NCBI GenBank assembly: GCA_965215845.1
Contig: CBDCEL010000004.1
Location: 1,116,001 to 1,180,000, forward strand
Direction of reading: 5' to 3'
Length of the DNA: 64,000 bases
DNA from: Aurantibacter_A sp965215845
GTDB taxonomy: Bacteria; Bacteroidota; Bacteroidia; Flavobacteriales; Flavobacteriaceae
In this document: piece by piece, positions 9,244-17,759 of the stretch
How positions within the stretch are numbered: the first letter of the stretch is position 1
How the letters are laid out: every line of letters begins with the position of its first letter
The notes under the pieces: generated by a model
Told to the model about the DNA's origin: nothing
Database searches by the model: none
Seen by the model: the letters and a program-made list of their open reading frames with translations, nothing else
Translations under genes and position numbers: made by a program

Positions 9244-11157
9244 TCAGGATATTTTCTCAAGCTCAACAGTAGTTTGCTCCCATGCATTCATGAGTTCATC
9301 CAACTGTTCTTTTTTCTTGTTATAGTCATCAAAGAAACCTACCTGGGCAATGGTCTCATCGTAATTCATCAGTAAATCATGGTCTATTTGTGAAATGGTC
9401 TTCTCAAGGTCACCAATTTTCTTCTCGAGGGAACTTAACTTGTTCTTGATAGACTTTATTCGCTTCTGCCTTTCAAAATCATTTCGTTTTTTGTCCGAAT
9501 TTTGATGTAATCCCTGCCTGTCTTTCTTTTTTTCAATTGCCCTGAAATCTGTGGCCTTTCGTTGATCTAGATAAAAATCGATATCGCCCAAGTACTCTTT
9601 GATTTCATGATCTTTGAACTCGTAGACTTTGTTGGTCAAGCCTTGTAGAAAATCGCGGTCGTGCGACACCACGATCAATGTACCCCCGAAATTCATCAGC
9701 GCCTGTTTAAGTACATTCTTTGATTTTATATCGAGGTGGTTGGTAGGTTCATCCATGACCAAAACGTTGAAGGGCTGTAAAAGCATCTTGGCCAATGCCA
9801 GGCGATTTCGTTCACCACCTGAAAGCACTTTTACATATTTTTCGACCTCGTCACCACGGAATAGAAAAGAGCCCAATACGTCTCTCACCTTGCTCCGGTT
9901 CTTTTCATTTGCCGAATCGACCATAGTTTCGAGCACTGTTTTGTTACCGTCCAGGTAATCTGCCTGATTTTGCGCAAAATACCCCAACTGCACGTTATGA
10001 CCGAGTTTGCACTGACCATCATACTCAATTTCTCCCACAATGATTTTGGCCAGGGTCGTCTTTCCTCGTCCATTTTGACCAACGAAGGCCGTTTTACTAT
10101 CACGTTCGACAAGCAAGTTGATATTTTTAAGCACCTCGGTAGGACCATAACTTTTCGAAAGACCTTGGATTTCAGCCACAACTTTGCCAGGGGTAACAGA
10201 TACGGGAAACCTAACATTCATCACAGCGTTGTCGTCGGCATCGACCTCAATCCGTTCCATCTTGTCCAATTTCTTGATCAACGATTGCGCCATGGATGCC
10301 TTGGTCGATTTCGCCCTGAACCTTTCTATCAATCGCTCGGCCTGTTGGATCTCTTTCTCTTGGTTCTTTTGGGCATTTATTTGTTGCTGCTTGATTTCAG
10401 CACGAAGCTGCAGAAATTGAGTATACGGTTTGTCATAATCATAAATACGGCCCAAGGATATTTCAATAGTGCGATTGGTCACATTATCGAGGAACATTCT
10501 ATCGTGGGAAACAATGACCACGGCACCGGTATGGTTTTTCAGGAATTGTTCCAACCAAATTATCGATTCGATGTCCAAATGATTTGTTGGTTCGTCCAGA
10601 AGCAGCACATCGTTTCGTTGCAAAAGCAGCTTGGCAAGTTCGATGCGCATGCGCCATCCGCCAGAAAAGGTGTCGGTATCTTTATTGAAATCTTCTCTAT
10701 TGAATCCAAGACCTTGAAGAATCTTTTCGGTATCGCCTTGATAGTTATACCCGCCAATAATTTCATATCGGTGTGTTACCTCGCTCAAATCGACCATCAA
10801 TTGGTTGTAGCCTTCAGATTCATAATCGGTTCTATCGACCAGCTGTTTATTGATTTCGTCTAACTGTATTTCGAGCTTTTTGATTTCCTCGAAAGCCTGA
10901 TAGGCCTCCTCAAGAACGGTTCTCCCCTTTTCAAAATCAATATCCTGCTTTAGAAATCCGATTTTGACATTTTTCTCCGTGGCAATCGTACCGGTATCCA
11001 AGGGCATCTCTTTTGCCAATAACTTCAATAAAGTCGATTTGCCCGCGCCATTTTTGCCAATAAGGCCAACACGGTCACCGCCGTTCAATCGAAAGGATAT
11101 CTCCTCAAAAAGATACTCGCCTCCAAAGGATATGGAAAGGTTGTGAATGTTCAGCAC
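9244..11157 (-). CDS. ABC-F family ATPase (Uup/YheS-like)
   Basis: 637-residue soluble protein with two ABC ATPase domains and no membrane segments. Walker A sequences are GKNGAGKST (about residue 34) and GQNGRGKTT (about 360). Signatures FSGGW and LSGGE precede Walker B boxes that both end in DEPTNHLD. The interdomain linker is helical and charged, and the C-terminal ~90 residues are a predicted coiled coil (SIKNKLSSLEKKIGDLEKTI). ABC-F proteins act on the ribosome; the exact subtype cannot be fixed here. The start codon is GTG at 11157, the only start that gives the complete first beta strand. Confidence 0.9.
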   Translation of the reverse strand: MLNIHNLSISFGGEYLFEEISFRLNGGDRVGLIGKNGAGKSTLLKLLAKEMPLDTGTIATEKNVKIGFLKQDIDFEKGRTVLEEAYQAFEEIKKLEIQLDEINKQLVDRTDYESEGYNQLMVDLSEVTHRYEIIGGYNYQGDTEKILQGLGFNREDFNKDTDTFSGGWRMRIELAKLLLQRNDVLLLDEPTNHLDIESIIWLEQFLKNHTGAVVIVSHDRMFLDNVTNRTIEISLGRIYDYDKPYTQFLQLRAEIKQQQINAQKNQEKEIQQAERLIERFRAKSTKASMAQSLIKKLDKMERIEVDADDNAVMNVRFPVSVTPGKVVAEIQGLSKSYGPTEVLKNINLLVERDSKTAFVGQNGRGKTTLAKIIVGEIEYDGQCKLGHNVQLGYFAQNQADYLDGNKTVLETMVDSANEKNRSKVRDVLGSFLFRGDEVEKYVKVLSGGERNRLALAKMLLQPFNVLVMDEPTNHLDIKSKNVLKQALMNFGGTLIVVSHDRDFLQGLTNKVYEFKDHEIKEYLGDIDFYLDQRKATDFRAIEKKKDRQGLHQNSDKKRNDFERQKRIKSIKNKLSSLEKKIGDLEKTISQIDHDLLMNYDETIAQVGFFDDYNKKKEQLDELMNAWEQTTVELEKIS

Positions 11158-11286
11158 AGAAGAAACGCGATTTTAGAGGTTCGAACGTACATGGGTCAAT
11201 ATTCTCTTGGGCTTTTACCATAGAAAAATCCGATTACTAAATCAAATTTCGCAATTATCCGTCACATTTATGGATATCGGATATAC

Positions 11287-11294
11287 TACCTTTG
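11287..11294 (+). promoter_or_regulatory. Flavobacterial -7 box for the DUF983 gene
   Basis: TACCTTTG matches TAnnTTTG and lies 16 nt before the ATG at 11311, so the leader would be very short. No TTG at the standard -33 position. Confidence 0.4.
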
Positions 11295-11310
11295 TGCAAA
11301 GCCGCTACAA

Positions 11311-11703
11311 ATGTTAAAAAAAGGAAATAAACTCTACAGTATTTTAACAGGAACTTGCCCTAAATGCCATGAAGAGAGTATGTACAAGGATAAGAATCCG
11401 TATCATTTGGGAAGTCTTTTCGAAATGCACGAGCGTTGCTCACATTGCAAGACAAAATACAAAATAGAGCCCTCTTTTTTCTTTGGGGCGATGTATGTAA
11501 GCTACGCAGTTGGAATTGCCTTTGCCGTAGCTGCATTTGTCATAGCCTACCTAATCTTCGGAACATCATTGTTATACACGTTCATCGCCATTGTGTTGAC
11601 TTTGATCGTATTTATGCCGTTTATCATACGGGTATCACGAAATATATGGATCAACTTTTTTATTCATTATGAGTTAGAAAAGCACGAACGGAAAATACCC
11701 TAG
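11311..11703 (+). CDS. DUF983 family small membrane protein
   Basis: 130 residues. The N-terminal half carries two Cys pairs, CPKC near residue 16 and CSHC near residue 43, which look like a zinc ribbon. The C-terminal half has two closely spaced transmembrane helices (VGIAFAVAAFVIAYLIFG and LYTFIAIVLTLIVFMPF). This is the DUF983 arrangement, a family of unknown function in Bacteroidota and Alphaproteobacteria. The stop codon overlaps the stop of the convergent flavoprotein gene by three bases, so there is no terminator between them. Confidence 0.8.
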   Translation: MLKKGNKLYSILTGTCPKCHEESMYKDKNPYHLGSLFEMHERCSHCKTKYKIEPSFFFGAMYVSYAVGIAFAVAAFVIAYLIFGTSLLYTFIAIVLTLIVFMPFIIRVSRNIWINFFIHYELEKHERKIP

Positions 11704-12755
11704 CCATTCTGGTATTTCCCAATAAATCGATTTATATCGATTTCAGGATCCATGGGGTTTCCATTTTCGATAAAATCGAAAAGCTCTTTGGAGGCATACG
11801 GACCTATCAATACCCCTCTAGATCCGAATCCATTCAAAACATAAAGATTTCGATGTTTCGGGTGCCTACCGACCAAGGGTCGTCTGTCGGTCACCGTAGG
11901 GCGTATACCCGCCACATGATCGACTACTTCATAACCACATTTTAGGAAGACCTCTAACTTTTGCAAAAGTTCCGATTTGGCTATTGCTGTGGGGTCACTG
12001 GTTCTGTCATTCCAGTTGTAGGTCGCGCCAACCTTGTAAAGGTCATCTCCCACGGGCACAATGAACACCGATGACTTGATTATATGATTCTCTTTAAGTT
12101 CTGGGGCTTTGATGGTCAACAGTTCACCCTTGGTGCCCGTCAAAGGCAGATAATCAAAGTAAGGGTTGTGCTTTTGACCATAGCCCTCGGAAAAAATCAA
12201 ATGCTTTGCTTTAATGCCCTTGTACTTTACGCTATCCATCGAAATCATTAGGGAGTCGCAATCAAAGGTTTCCTTGATCAATTGCAGAGAACCGGTAAGG
12301 TAATCATCATAGGAGGTGATTAACTTTTTTGTATCAATCTTTCCCGTACCAAGTACCCGGCCATATCCGAAGGGGGCCGCTATATTAGGGTTCTTATTTT
12401 GAAGGATTTTAGTAGATAAAAACTGGTCGAGTTCAGCTTTGTCACAGGCTTCGAACCAAAGGTTCTGCTCTTCCACGGAGGCAAATCTGCGAAGTATGGG
12501 CAGCCGATCATTCAGTTTGACCTTAAGTTTTTCTTCAAGTCGATTCAAGTAGGGCTCGACCATTTCCATTTGGTCTTTGGCTTTCCAGGCCAGCGTAAAT
12601 CGCTTCAGAATCACAGGATTGTATACCCCGGCTGCCACGACGGAAGATTTTTGCGAATCGTCATTAATGACCTTGAAAGTCTTTCCATTTTTTTCGAGGA
12701 TTTCGCAAAACGATATTCCAGCAAGCCCGAGGCCGACAACAAGATAATCAAGCAT
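11700..12755 (-). CDS. FAD-dependent oxidoreductase (DAO/DadA-like)
   Basis: 351-residue flavoprotein of the D-amino-acid oxidase superfamily. MLDYLVVGLGLAGISFCEIL holds the GxGxxG dinucleotide-binding motif. A C-terminal flavin-contact region (AGIRPTVTDRRPLVGRHP...NLYVLNGFGSRGVLIGP) resembles DadA and the oxidase half of MnmC. The ATG at 12755 is preferred to an upstream in-frame GTG at 12812 because the Rossmann strand starts immediately after it and a TACCTTTG promoter box sits 4 nt upstream. The substrate is unknown. A terminator after gldN separates it from the gld genes. Confidence 0.78.
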   Translation of the reverse strand: MLDYLVVGLGLAGISFCEILEKNGKTFKVINDDSQKSSVVAAGVYNPVILKRFTLAWKAKDQMEMVEPYLNRLEEKLKVKLNDRLPILRRFASVEEQNLWFEACDKAELDQFLSTKILQNKNPNIAAPFGYGRVLGTGKIDTKKLITSYDDYLTGSLQLIKETFDCDSLMISMDSVKYKGIKAKHLIFSEGYGQKHNPYFDYLPLTGTKGELLTIKAPELKENHIIKSSVFIVPVGDDLYKVGATYNWNDRTSDPTAIAKSELLQKLEVFLKCGYEVVDHVAGIRPTVTDRRPLVGRHPKHRNLYVLNGFGSRGVLIGPYASKELFDFIENGNPMDPEIDINRFIGKYQNG

Positions 12756-12759
12756 GGCG

Positions 12760-12767
12760 CAAAGGTA
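12760..12767 (-). promoter_or_regulatory. Flavobacterial -7 box, near-leaderless flavoprotein gene
   Basis: Minus-strand TACCTTTG ends 4 nt before the ATG at 12755. If used, transcription would begin at or next to the start codon. The -33 element is not evident. Confidence 0.4.
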
Positions 12768-12881
12768 AAAATTGTTGATATCATTGTGGGGGCCGAATGG
12801 CTTTTGGGCCATCTAGGGTTCGGCAATTTGTTTAACGTTGGATAGACTGTTTAACTGCGTTCACCATGACACAAAATAAAA

Positions 12882-12903
12882 ACCCTGACATTTCTGCCAG
12901 GGT
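12882..12903 (-). terminator. gldN: Intrinsic terminator of the gld operon
   Basis: ACCCTG-A-CA / TG-C-CAGGGT hairpin with one mismatch, followed on the minus strand by a T-rich stretch (TTTTATTTT). It lies 35 bases past the gldN stop codon. Confidence 0.7.
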
Positions 12904-12937
12904 CTTCAATACTATTGAATTGGAATGTTCTATAAAA

Positions 12938-13837
12938 CTAGTAGCTCCACATGTCTTGTTCCCGATCTCGGATGACCTCTTTTATTCGTTTGGCCTCCAA
13001 TAATTGGAACAGGGCATTATCGGCTATATAATCACTGACCTCACGGTCGCCGTGAACATTGTCTTCACGATAAATGACACCGTTGAATCTACGGGCATTC
13101 AGCAACATATCAAAAGAAATGGGCTGTGCAGAATTGCGTTGGTTGAAAACCTTCGCTTCATGCAAAATCTGCCGCGCATCAGGATACCAAACCCAGAACA
13201 ATTCAACTTTGGCGTCTTGGAGGTCCATTGACTCGTCATCAATGAAGTTCACATCTGGCGCCACGGGTGCAATACCCAAAAGTCGATATTTCAACTCGCC
13301 TTGTCGCTTGTCAAAATACCACATACCCTTGATGCGGTACTCCTCAATATCGGCGGCCGTCAAATCTCTTTCGTTGATATACTCCGCAGAGATTTGCTCA
13401 CCGGCGTTGATTTGCTCATATCCGAGGTCCGTTGTATCAACTTTTCTCAAAGTGGCCTCAAGATCACCGAAGACACGTTTTTCGGTAAAATACGAATCAG
13501 CGTATACATCAAGTTTGTTGTTTTTGATGTTCTTGAGAAAAACATCGTAAAGCGATCTTCTATCGGCACCTATATCAATCGTATCTATCGGATAATACAG
13601 CGGAAAGTTGACACGTTCATCAAGATCGATGACTTCCCAAACGGTCTTTGACCATAAGATATCGCGATCGTCGACATAACCATATTCTAAAGGAGCATCG
13701 TTATCCAACGCCTTTTGGGCAGCAGTCTTCTTCCCTATATCTTCAGGCTTCTTGGCGTTCAATATGTTCGCCTGGGCCATGATGGATACGGGCAGTAAGG
13801 TTACGGCTCCGATCAATAAAACATTCTTCCAATTCAT
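12938..13837 (-). CDS. gldN: Gliding motility / T9SS protein GldN
   Basis: 299 residues with a signal peptide (MNWKNVLLIGAVTLLPVSIMAQ). GldN is a periplasmic partner of the lipoprotein GldK and forms part of the ring under the outer membrane in the type IX secretion system. Family features include the YGYVDDRDILWSKTVWEVIDLDERVN block and the later GMWYFDKRQGELKYRLLGIAP and WVWYPDARQ segments. It is the last gene of gldKLMN. A terminator-like hairpin lies in the 60-nt gap after gldM, so it may be expressed at a different level from the motor genes. Confidence 0.95.
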   Translation of the reverse strand: MNWKNVLLIGAVTLLPVSIMAQANILNAKKPEDIGKKTAAQKALDNDAPLEYGYVDDRDILWSKTVWEVIDLDERVNFPLYYPIDTIDIGADRRSLYDVFLKNIKNNKLDVYADSYFTEKRVFGDLEATLRKVDTTDLGYEQINAGEQISAEYINERDLTAADIEEYRIKGMWYFDKRQGELKYRLLGIAPVAPDVNFIDDESMDLQDAKVELFWVWYPDARQILHEAKVFNQRNSAQPISFDMLLNARRFNGVIYREDNVHGDREVSDYIADNALFQLLEAKRIKEVIRDREQDMWSY

Positions 13838-13858
13838 GTCAGTTTGACTTTAAAAATA

Positions 13859-13885
13859 ACCGGACAACTCTTAAGGTCGTCCGGT
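13859..13885 (-). terminator. Terminator-like hairpin between gldM and gldN
   Basis: ACCGGAC-a-AC / GT-c-GTCCGGT stem, one mismatch, 7-nt loop, followed on the minus strand by TATTTTTAAA. It could act as a partial terminator or an mRNA-stabilising end that tunes gldN relative to gldM. Confidence 0.55.
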
Positions 13886-13897
13886 ATCGATTAATTA

Positions 13898-15466
13898 TTA
13901 GTTCGTAATCTCCACAACAACCGGAGATACTTTCTTCAATTTGTAACTTTTGTTATTGGTGATATAAGCATTGATATCGAATATCTGAACAGCATCACCC
14001 CTTTTGGCTCTTTTCAAAGCCGACTTGGCGCGCGAATCCAATTTCTGGCCATTGACAGCAACAGTTGGCTGACCAGGTACTTTGAATTTGAATCCACTAA
14101 CTTTTAGGTTCAAGTCGAAATCGAAATCTTCCAAAAGTGCACCTACGGTAGAAACTTCCAAGTTCTTTCTTGGCATTTTCACACTACCGGCCTCACCTCT
14201 GATCGATCCTGAAGGTCGAGGAATATCCTTGATCCTAAATTCAGTACTCGATGAAACTGGCTTACCATCAGGCAATGTTCCATAAGCGGTAATTTTAACC
14301 GTTCTGCCCTTTTGTGGGTTCATGATATATTTACTACCACTTGTCTTTTTAAGACCAGGTGCCTTGGCATTTACCTTGTTAGTCGGAATGCCAGGAATGG
14401 TTATGGTCATTGGATTGGATACACCGCGATAAACGACATTCATCTTGTCCGCAGCGATCAGGGCCGCATTCGGCTTGCTGATAGTTGCAAATGTCGATGA
14501 TACCGGAACTTCGGTGCGCTCACCATCTTGAATGAAGACCAAGTTACCTTCGATCTTATGATCACCAGGTGCGCCGGCACTCACATTCAGTTTTACTTGA
14601 CCATCCTTGATTTCATAATCAGAACCTTCGCTGAGTTTTCTTCCGTCCAAAGTCAAGTTCACTTCGTTCGGTCTGGTAGTGGCATCTTTACGACCCAAAA
14701 CCACGGCACCTGAGAACTTTTCACCTGAATAGAAAGCAGACTTTTCTTGCTCCAACAAAGTGGTGTAGTTTGTCATGGAAACCTCGCTGGTCAATTGACC
14801 TTGTAACATTGATTTCAATGCAGCTTCTTCAACGGCCTTCACATCGGCTTGTAAAGAAGTAATCTTGGTCAACGAGGCCACTAAAGGATACCCTTCGAAG
14901 TGATAGTTGATCCAATCTTGCTTGGTACCATCTCTTTTTTCAACCTTGCCGTTGGCATCACCGGTCTCAAATCGAGATTTTACCGAAGCTTTTACATCTT
15001 CCATACCCTTACCAAGGGCAGCCGTTACCTGAGTGCGATAATCTGTCAAGCGCTTCATAAACTCTTGACCTTCTTTTGAAAGATTATCTCCTTGGAAGAA
15101 TTTCTGATCAAGATAATCGGATTGATCCATAACTTGATAGTCTTTTGGATCTTCGACCTTGGCCATCATATCTTCCTTTACCTTTTGTAAATAATTGAAA
15201 TAATCGGCAGACAATCCCTTAATTTTTTGGGCATCCTTTAAAAGAGGTCCGAATTTCTCGGCATTTTCCGATGCCTTTGTCTCAAGACCTGTCAAGAACG
15301 CTACGTTGTTCTCCGTGGTCTTTACATTAGAAGCTTCTAACTTTTCGTTCATCAATCCGAACGCCGATAGAACTTCTTTACTCATATTTAAAGCCAACAT
15401 CGCGATGAAGATCAAGTACATAAGGTTGATCATCTTCTGACGTGGTGACTGTTTTCCTGAAGCCAT
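13898..15466 (-). CDS. gldM: Gliding motility / T9SS motor protein GldM
   Basis: 522 residues. A short cytoplasmic N-terminus (MASGKQSPRQK, with the family's conserved Arg9) leads into one transmembrane helix (MINLMYLIFIAMLALNM), followed by a long periplasmic shaft of helical and beta domains. GldM and GldL form the proton-driven inner-membrane motor of the type IX secretion system and of gliding; GldM transmits the torque across the periplasm. Length and order match the family. The gap to gldL is 56 nt and contains an 8-bp inverted repeat. Confidence 0.96.
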   Translation of the reverse strand: MASGKQSPRQKMINLMYLIFIAMLALNMSKEVLSAFGLMNEKLEASNVKTTENNVAFLTGLETKASENAEKFGPLLKDAQKIKGLSADYFNYLQKVKEDMMAKVEDPKDYQVMDQSDYLDQKFFQGDNLSKEGQEFMKRLTDYRTQVTAALGKGMEDVKASVKSRFETGDANGKVEKRDGTKQDWINYHFEGYPLVASLTKITSLQADVKAVEEAALKSMLQGQLTSEVSMTNYTTLLEQEKSAFYSGEKFSGAVVLGRKDATTRPNEVNLTLDGRKLSEGSDYEIKDGQVKLNVSAGAPGDHKIEGNLVFIQDGERTEVPVSSTFATISKPNAALIAADKMNVVYRGVSNPMTITIPGIPTNKVNAKAPGLKKTSGSKYIMNPQKGRTVKITAYGTLPDGKPVSSSTEFRIKDIPRPSGSIRGEAGSVKMPRKNLEVSTVGALLEDFDFDLNLKVSGFKFKVPGQPTVAVNGQKLDSRAKSALKRAKRGDAVQIFDINAYITNNKSYKLKKVSPVVVEITN

Positions 15467-15474
15467 GTTTTCTT

Positions 15475-15523
15475 ATTGGATTTAATTAATTAATTCGATT
15501 TGGGTTTGGGAATTCAATCCAAT
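15475..15523 (-). repeat. Inverted repeat between gldL and gldM
   Basis: ATTGGATT (15475-15482) and AATCCAAT (15516-15523) are exact complements with a 33-nt spacer that spans the gldL-gldM gap. The long loop makes it a weak structure on its own. Confidence 0.35.
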
Positions 15524-16173
15524 TAGTTTCTGTTCATTGCAGACAACATACCTCCATAGACTCCATTTAAGGAAGAAAGGTTGGTCGCCAATGACTCCAT
15601 TTGATCTTTAAGTGCAGAAGCATTCTGTACAACTTCCTCGTTCACAGAAGCTTGCTTGCTGGCGCTTTCCAACTGAACTTTGTACAAGCTGTTCAAAGAT
15701 TCCATTTGAGCTGCCGCCTGAACCATTTCGTCAGAGTATTTCTTGGTAGACTCCATAGCGTCGACCGTAGGAGCGATACCTTTGGCCGCACCTTCGAAAT
15801 TTCTGATGCTATCGCCAAGGCTTTCCATCAAGTTGGCATCTACACCAGCTTCCTTAAGCATTTCATCCAATTTGGCAGATAAAGAAGTCTCGGCTTCTTT
15901 GATCTCGGCAAGCTCATTGCTTTTTCCGCTAGAAGCTCCACCGGCCAATTCTGGATATACCAAAGACCAATCGTATTCATCATCTACGGGCTCGAAAGCC
16001 GAGATAGCGAAAATAAGTGCCTCTGTAATAAGACCTATCGCAAGAAGGATTCCACCATTAAGCGGACCAAACTCCCAGTGAAGGATCTTGAATAATGCAC
16101 CGATGATAACCACCGATGCTCCAAGGCCATAGGCCATGTTAAATAGTTTCTTTGTTGATTTTGACTGTGCCAT
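15523..16173 (-). CDS. gldL: Gliding motility / T9SS motor protein GldL
   Basis: 216 residues with two N-terminal transmembrane helices (about 15-32 and 40-60) and a cytoplasmic coiled-coil tail. The charged intramembrane residues expected for proton coupling are present: Lys29, His32, Glu51 and Glu61, in FKILHWEFGPLNGG and GLITEALIFAISAFEP. These correspond to the known functional residues of Flavobacterium johnsoniae GldL with a shift of two. The gap to gldK is 110 nt and contains a hairpin. Confidence 0.96.
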   Translation of the reverse strand: MAQSKSTKKLFNMAYGLGASVVIIGALFKILHWEFGPLNGGILLAIGLITEALIFAISAFEPVDDEYDWSLVYPELAGGASSGKSNELAEIKEAETSLSAKLDEMLKEAGVDANLMESLGDSIRNFEGAAKGIAPTVDAMESTKKYSDEMVQAAAQMESLNSLYKVQLESASKQASVNEEVVQNASALKDQMESLATNLSSLNGVYGGMLSAMNRN

Positions 16174-16236
16174 AATTTTAAATTTAATTTAAGTTTAATG
16201 TTAAAAATAAGTATTTGGTTAACTTTTGATTCTGTA

Positions 16237-16265
16237 TTTGGCCCGTATATAGCAATCGGGCCAAA
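16237..16265 (-). repeat. Hairpin between gldK and gldL
   Basis: TTTGGCCCG / CGGGCCAAA, a perfect 9-bp stem with an 11-nt loop, just after the gldK stop codon at 16284. No strong U run follows on the minus strand, so it looks more like an RNA-processing or stability element than a terminator. Confidence 0.5.
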
Positions 16266-16283
16266 GTACGGTTGTATTTAGAT

Positions 16284-17639
16284 TTACTGTGTCGAGTCTT
16301 CTTCGCCCATATAATCTTGCACGGTCCTGAAACCGACATAACTTCTGGCCGAGTCGGCATATTCGTAATCCCTGGTACTGACTTGCAAGAAATAAGCAAC
16401 ATCTTTCCATGAACCACCACGAATTACCTTTCTGGCATTTTGACCATCACCGCCGTTCGGGTTCATCGTTGAAACGTAATCATATGAACTCGGGTCATAG
16501 CTAGAGTTTGTCCATTCAGAAACATTACCTGCCATGTTGTACAAGTTGAAATCATTGGGTTCGTAAGATTTTGCCTCTACCGTATAAAGGGCGGCATCTG
16601 CCGCATAATCTCCTCGCTGCGGTTTGAAGTTGGCCATGTAACAGCCTGTGTCGCTAATGACATACGGCCCACCCCATGGATAAGTACCTCCTTCGATACC
16701 TCCGCGAGCGGCATACTCCCATTCGGCTTCTGTAGGCAATCTAAATTGATTTACAAACTGCTTGCCTCGCGACTTTTGATCGTCGTTCTTGAATTTGGTC
16801 CTCCAGTTACAAAACGCCTTGGCCTGCTTCCAAGAGATACCGACCACTGGATAATCACTATAGGCGTCGTGCCAGAAATAGTCGTTATGCATTGGCTCGT
16901 TGTACGAATATTCGAAATCGCGAATCCAGACCGTGGTATCAGGATAGATTTCCAATTCTTCTTGACGGATGAAATCTTTTCTTCTGCCGGTTTTGGAACG
17001 TGCGGCAGCCTCGATATCCATCCAGCTGTATTTGTATTTCAATTTGGTGACATCGATGGTTCTTTGTCCATTATAGGATTCCTCTTCAGGAATGTACAAT
17101 GAATCCATTACCTCGGTATAGTATTCATCTGGGTATTCGGAAGTATCCCAAATAAGATCTTCGTCTGTATTAAGGCCTCTACCTTCATAACCCGTTTCCC
17201 CCATTCCGGAGTAATTGTCCAACATATACTTGTCATAGACAGAAGACTTCGTTGTGTCGGCATCCTTAAATGCATACTCTCCGATACCGCCATCTTCTGG
17301 TCCCAATCCCAACTCATCGGCAAGGATCGCCAGACGGGTTCTTGTGATGGAATCTTTTACCCATTCCACGAATTGGCGATACTCACTATTTGTGATTTCG
17401 GTATCGTCCATATAAAATGATCGAACGGTCACAGTTTTGGTTGGCGCGTTGAGAACCTTCGCCATGTCTTCTTCACTTTTACCCATAATGAAAGACCCTC
17501 TTGGGATCAGTTCCATTCCATATGGCTTTTCTGGATACCACTTTTTACCTTGGGCACCAACGAGTTCTCCTTTTGTCTTTGACCCACAACTTGTGAGCAA
17601 AAAAACAAACGCTATAGATGGTAACAATAGCTTTTTCAT
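16284..17639 (-). CDS. gldK: Gliding motility / T9SS lipoprotein GldK
   Basis: 451-residue outer-membrane lipoprotein. The signal peptide ends in the lipobox LLTSCGSK (Cys18). The rest is a formylglycine-generating-enzyme-like (SUMF1) fold: MELIPRGSFIMGKSEED at the start, FRLPTEAEWEYAARGG, NLYNMAGNVSEWTNSSYD and KVIRGGSWKDVAYFLQ. The catalytic cysteines of true FGE enzymes are absent at the end of the domain, as is usual for GldK, which is structural: it forms rings with GldN. First gene of gldKLMN. I could not place its promoter with confidence in 17640-17759. Confidence 0.95.
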   Translation of the reverse strand: MKKLLLPSIAFVFLLTSCGSKTKGELVGAQGKKWYPEKPYGMELIPRGSFIMGKSEEDMAKVLNAPTKTVTVRSFYMDDTEITNSEYRQFVEWVKDSITRTRLAILADELGLGPEDGGIGEYAFKDADTTKSSVYDKYMLDNYSGMGETGYEGRGLNTDEDLIWDTSEYPDEYYTEVMDSLYIPEEESYNGQRTIDVTKLKYKYSWMDIEAAARSKTGRRKDFIRQEELEIYPDTTVWIRDFEYSYNEPMHNDYFWHDAYSDYPVVGISWKQAKAFCNWRTKFKNDDQKSRGKQFVNQFRLPTEAEWEYAARGGIEGGTYPWGGPYVISDTGCYMANFKPQRGDYAADAALYTVEAKSYEPNDFNLYNMAGNVSEWTNSSYDPSSYDYVSTMNPNGGDGQNARKVIRGGSWKDVAYFLQVSTRDYEYADSARSYVGFRTVQDYMGEEDSTQ

Positions 17640-17759
17640 ACTTTAGGTTAAATTTCGATTATGGTTATAAACTGTAAACACATTATTTTTCTACTCACTA
17701 AAACTACATTTTGGGTAAATTATTGTGTCAAAAGCCTCTATACTTTAAAAAAAGCTTGA

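Noticed and set aside
9970..10863. A 297-codon open frame opposite the ABC-F gene
   Set aside because: It lies fully inside a well-supported ATPase gene and has no recognisable domain or regulatory signals.
12756..12812. Extended N-terminus of the DAO-type flavoprotein
   Set aside because: The extension precedes the Rossmann strand and would place the promoter box inside the coding sequence.
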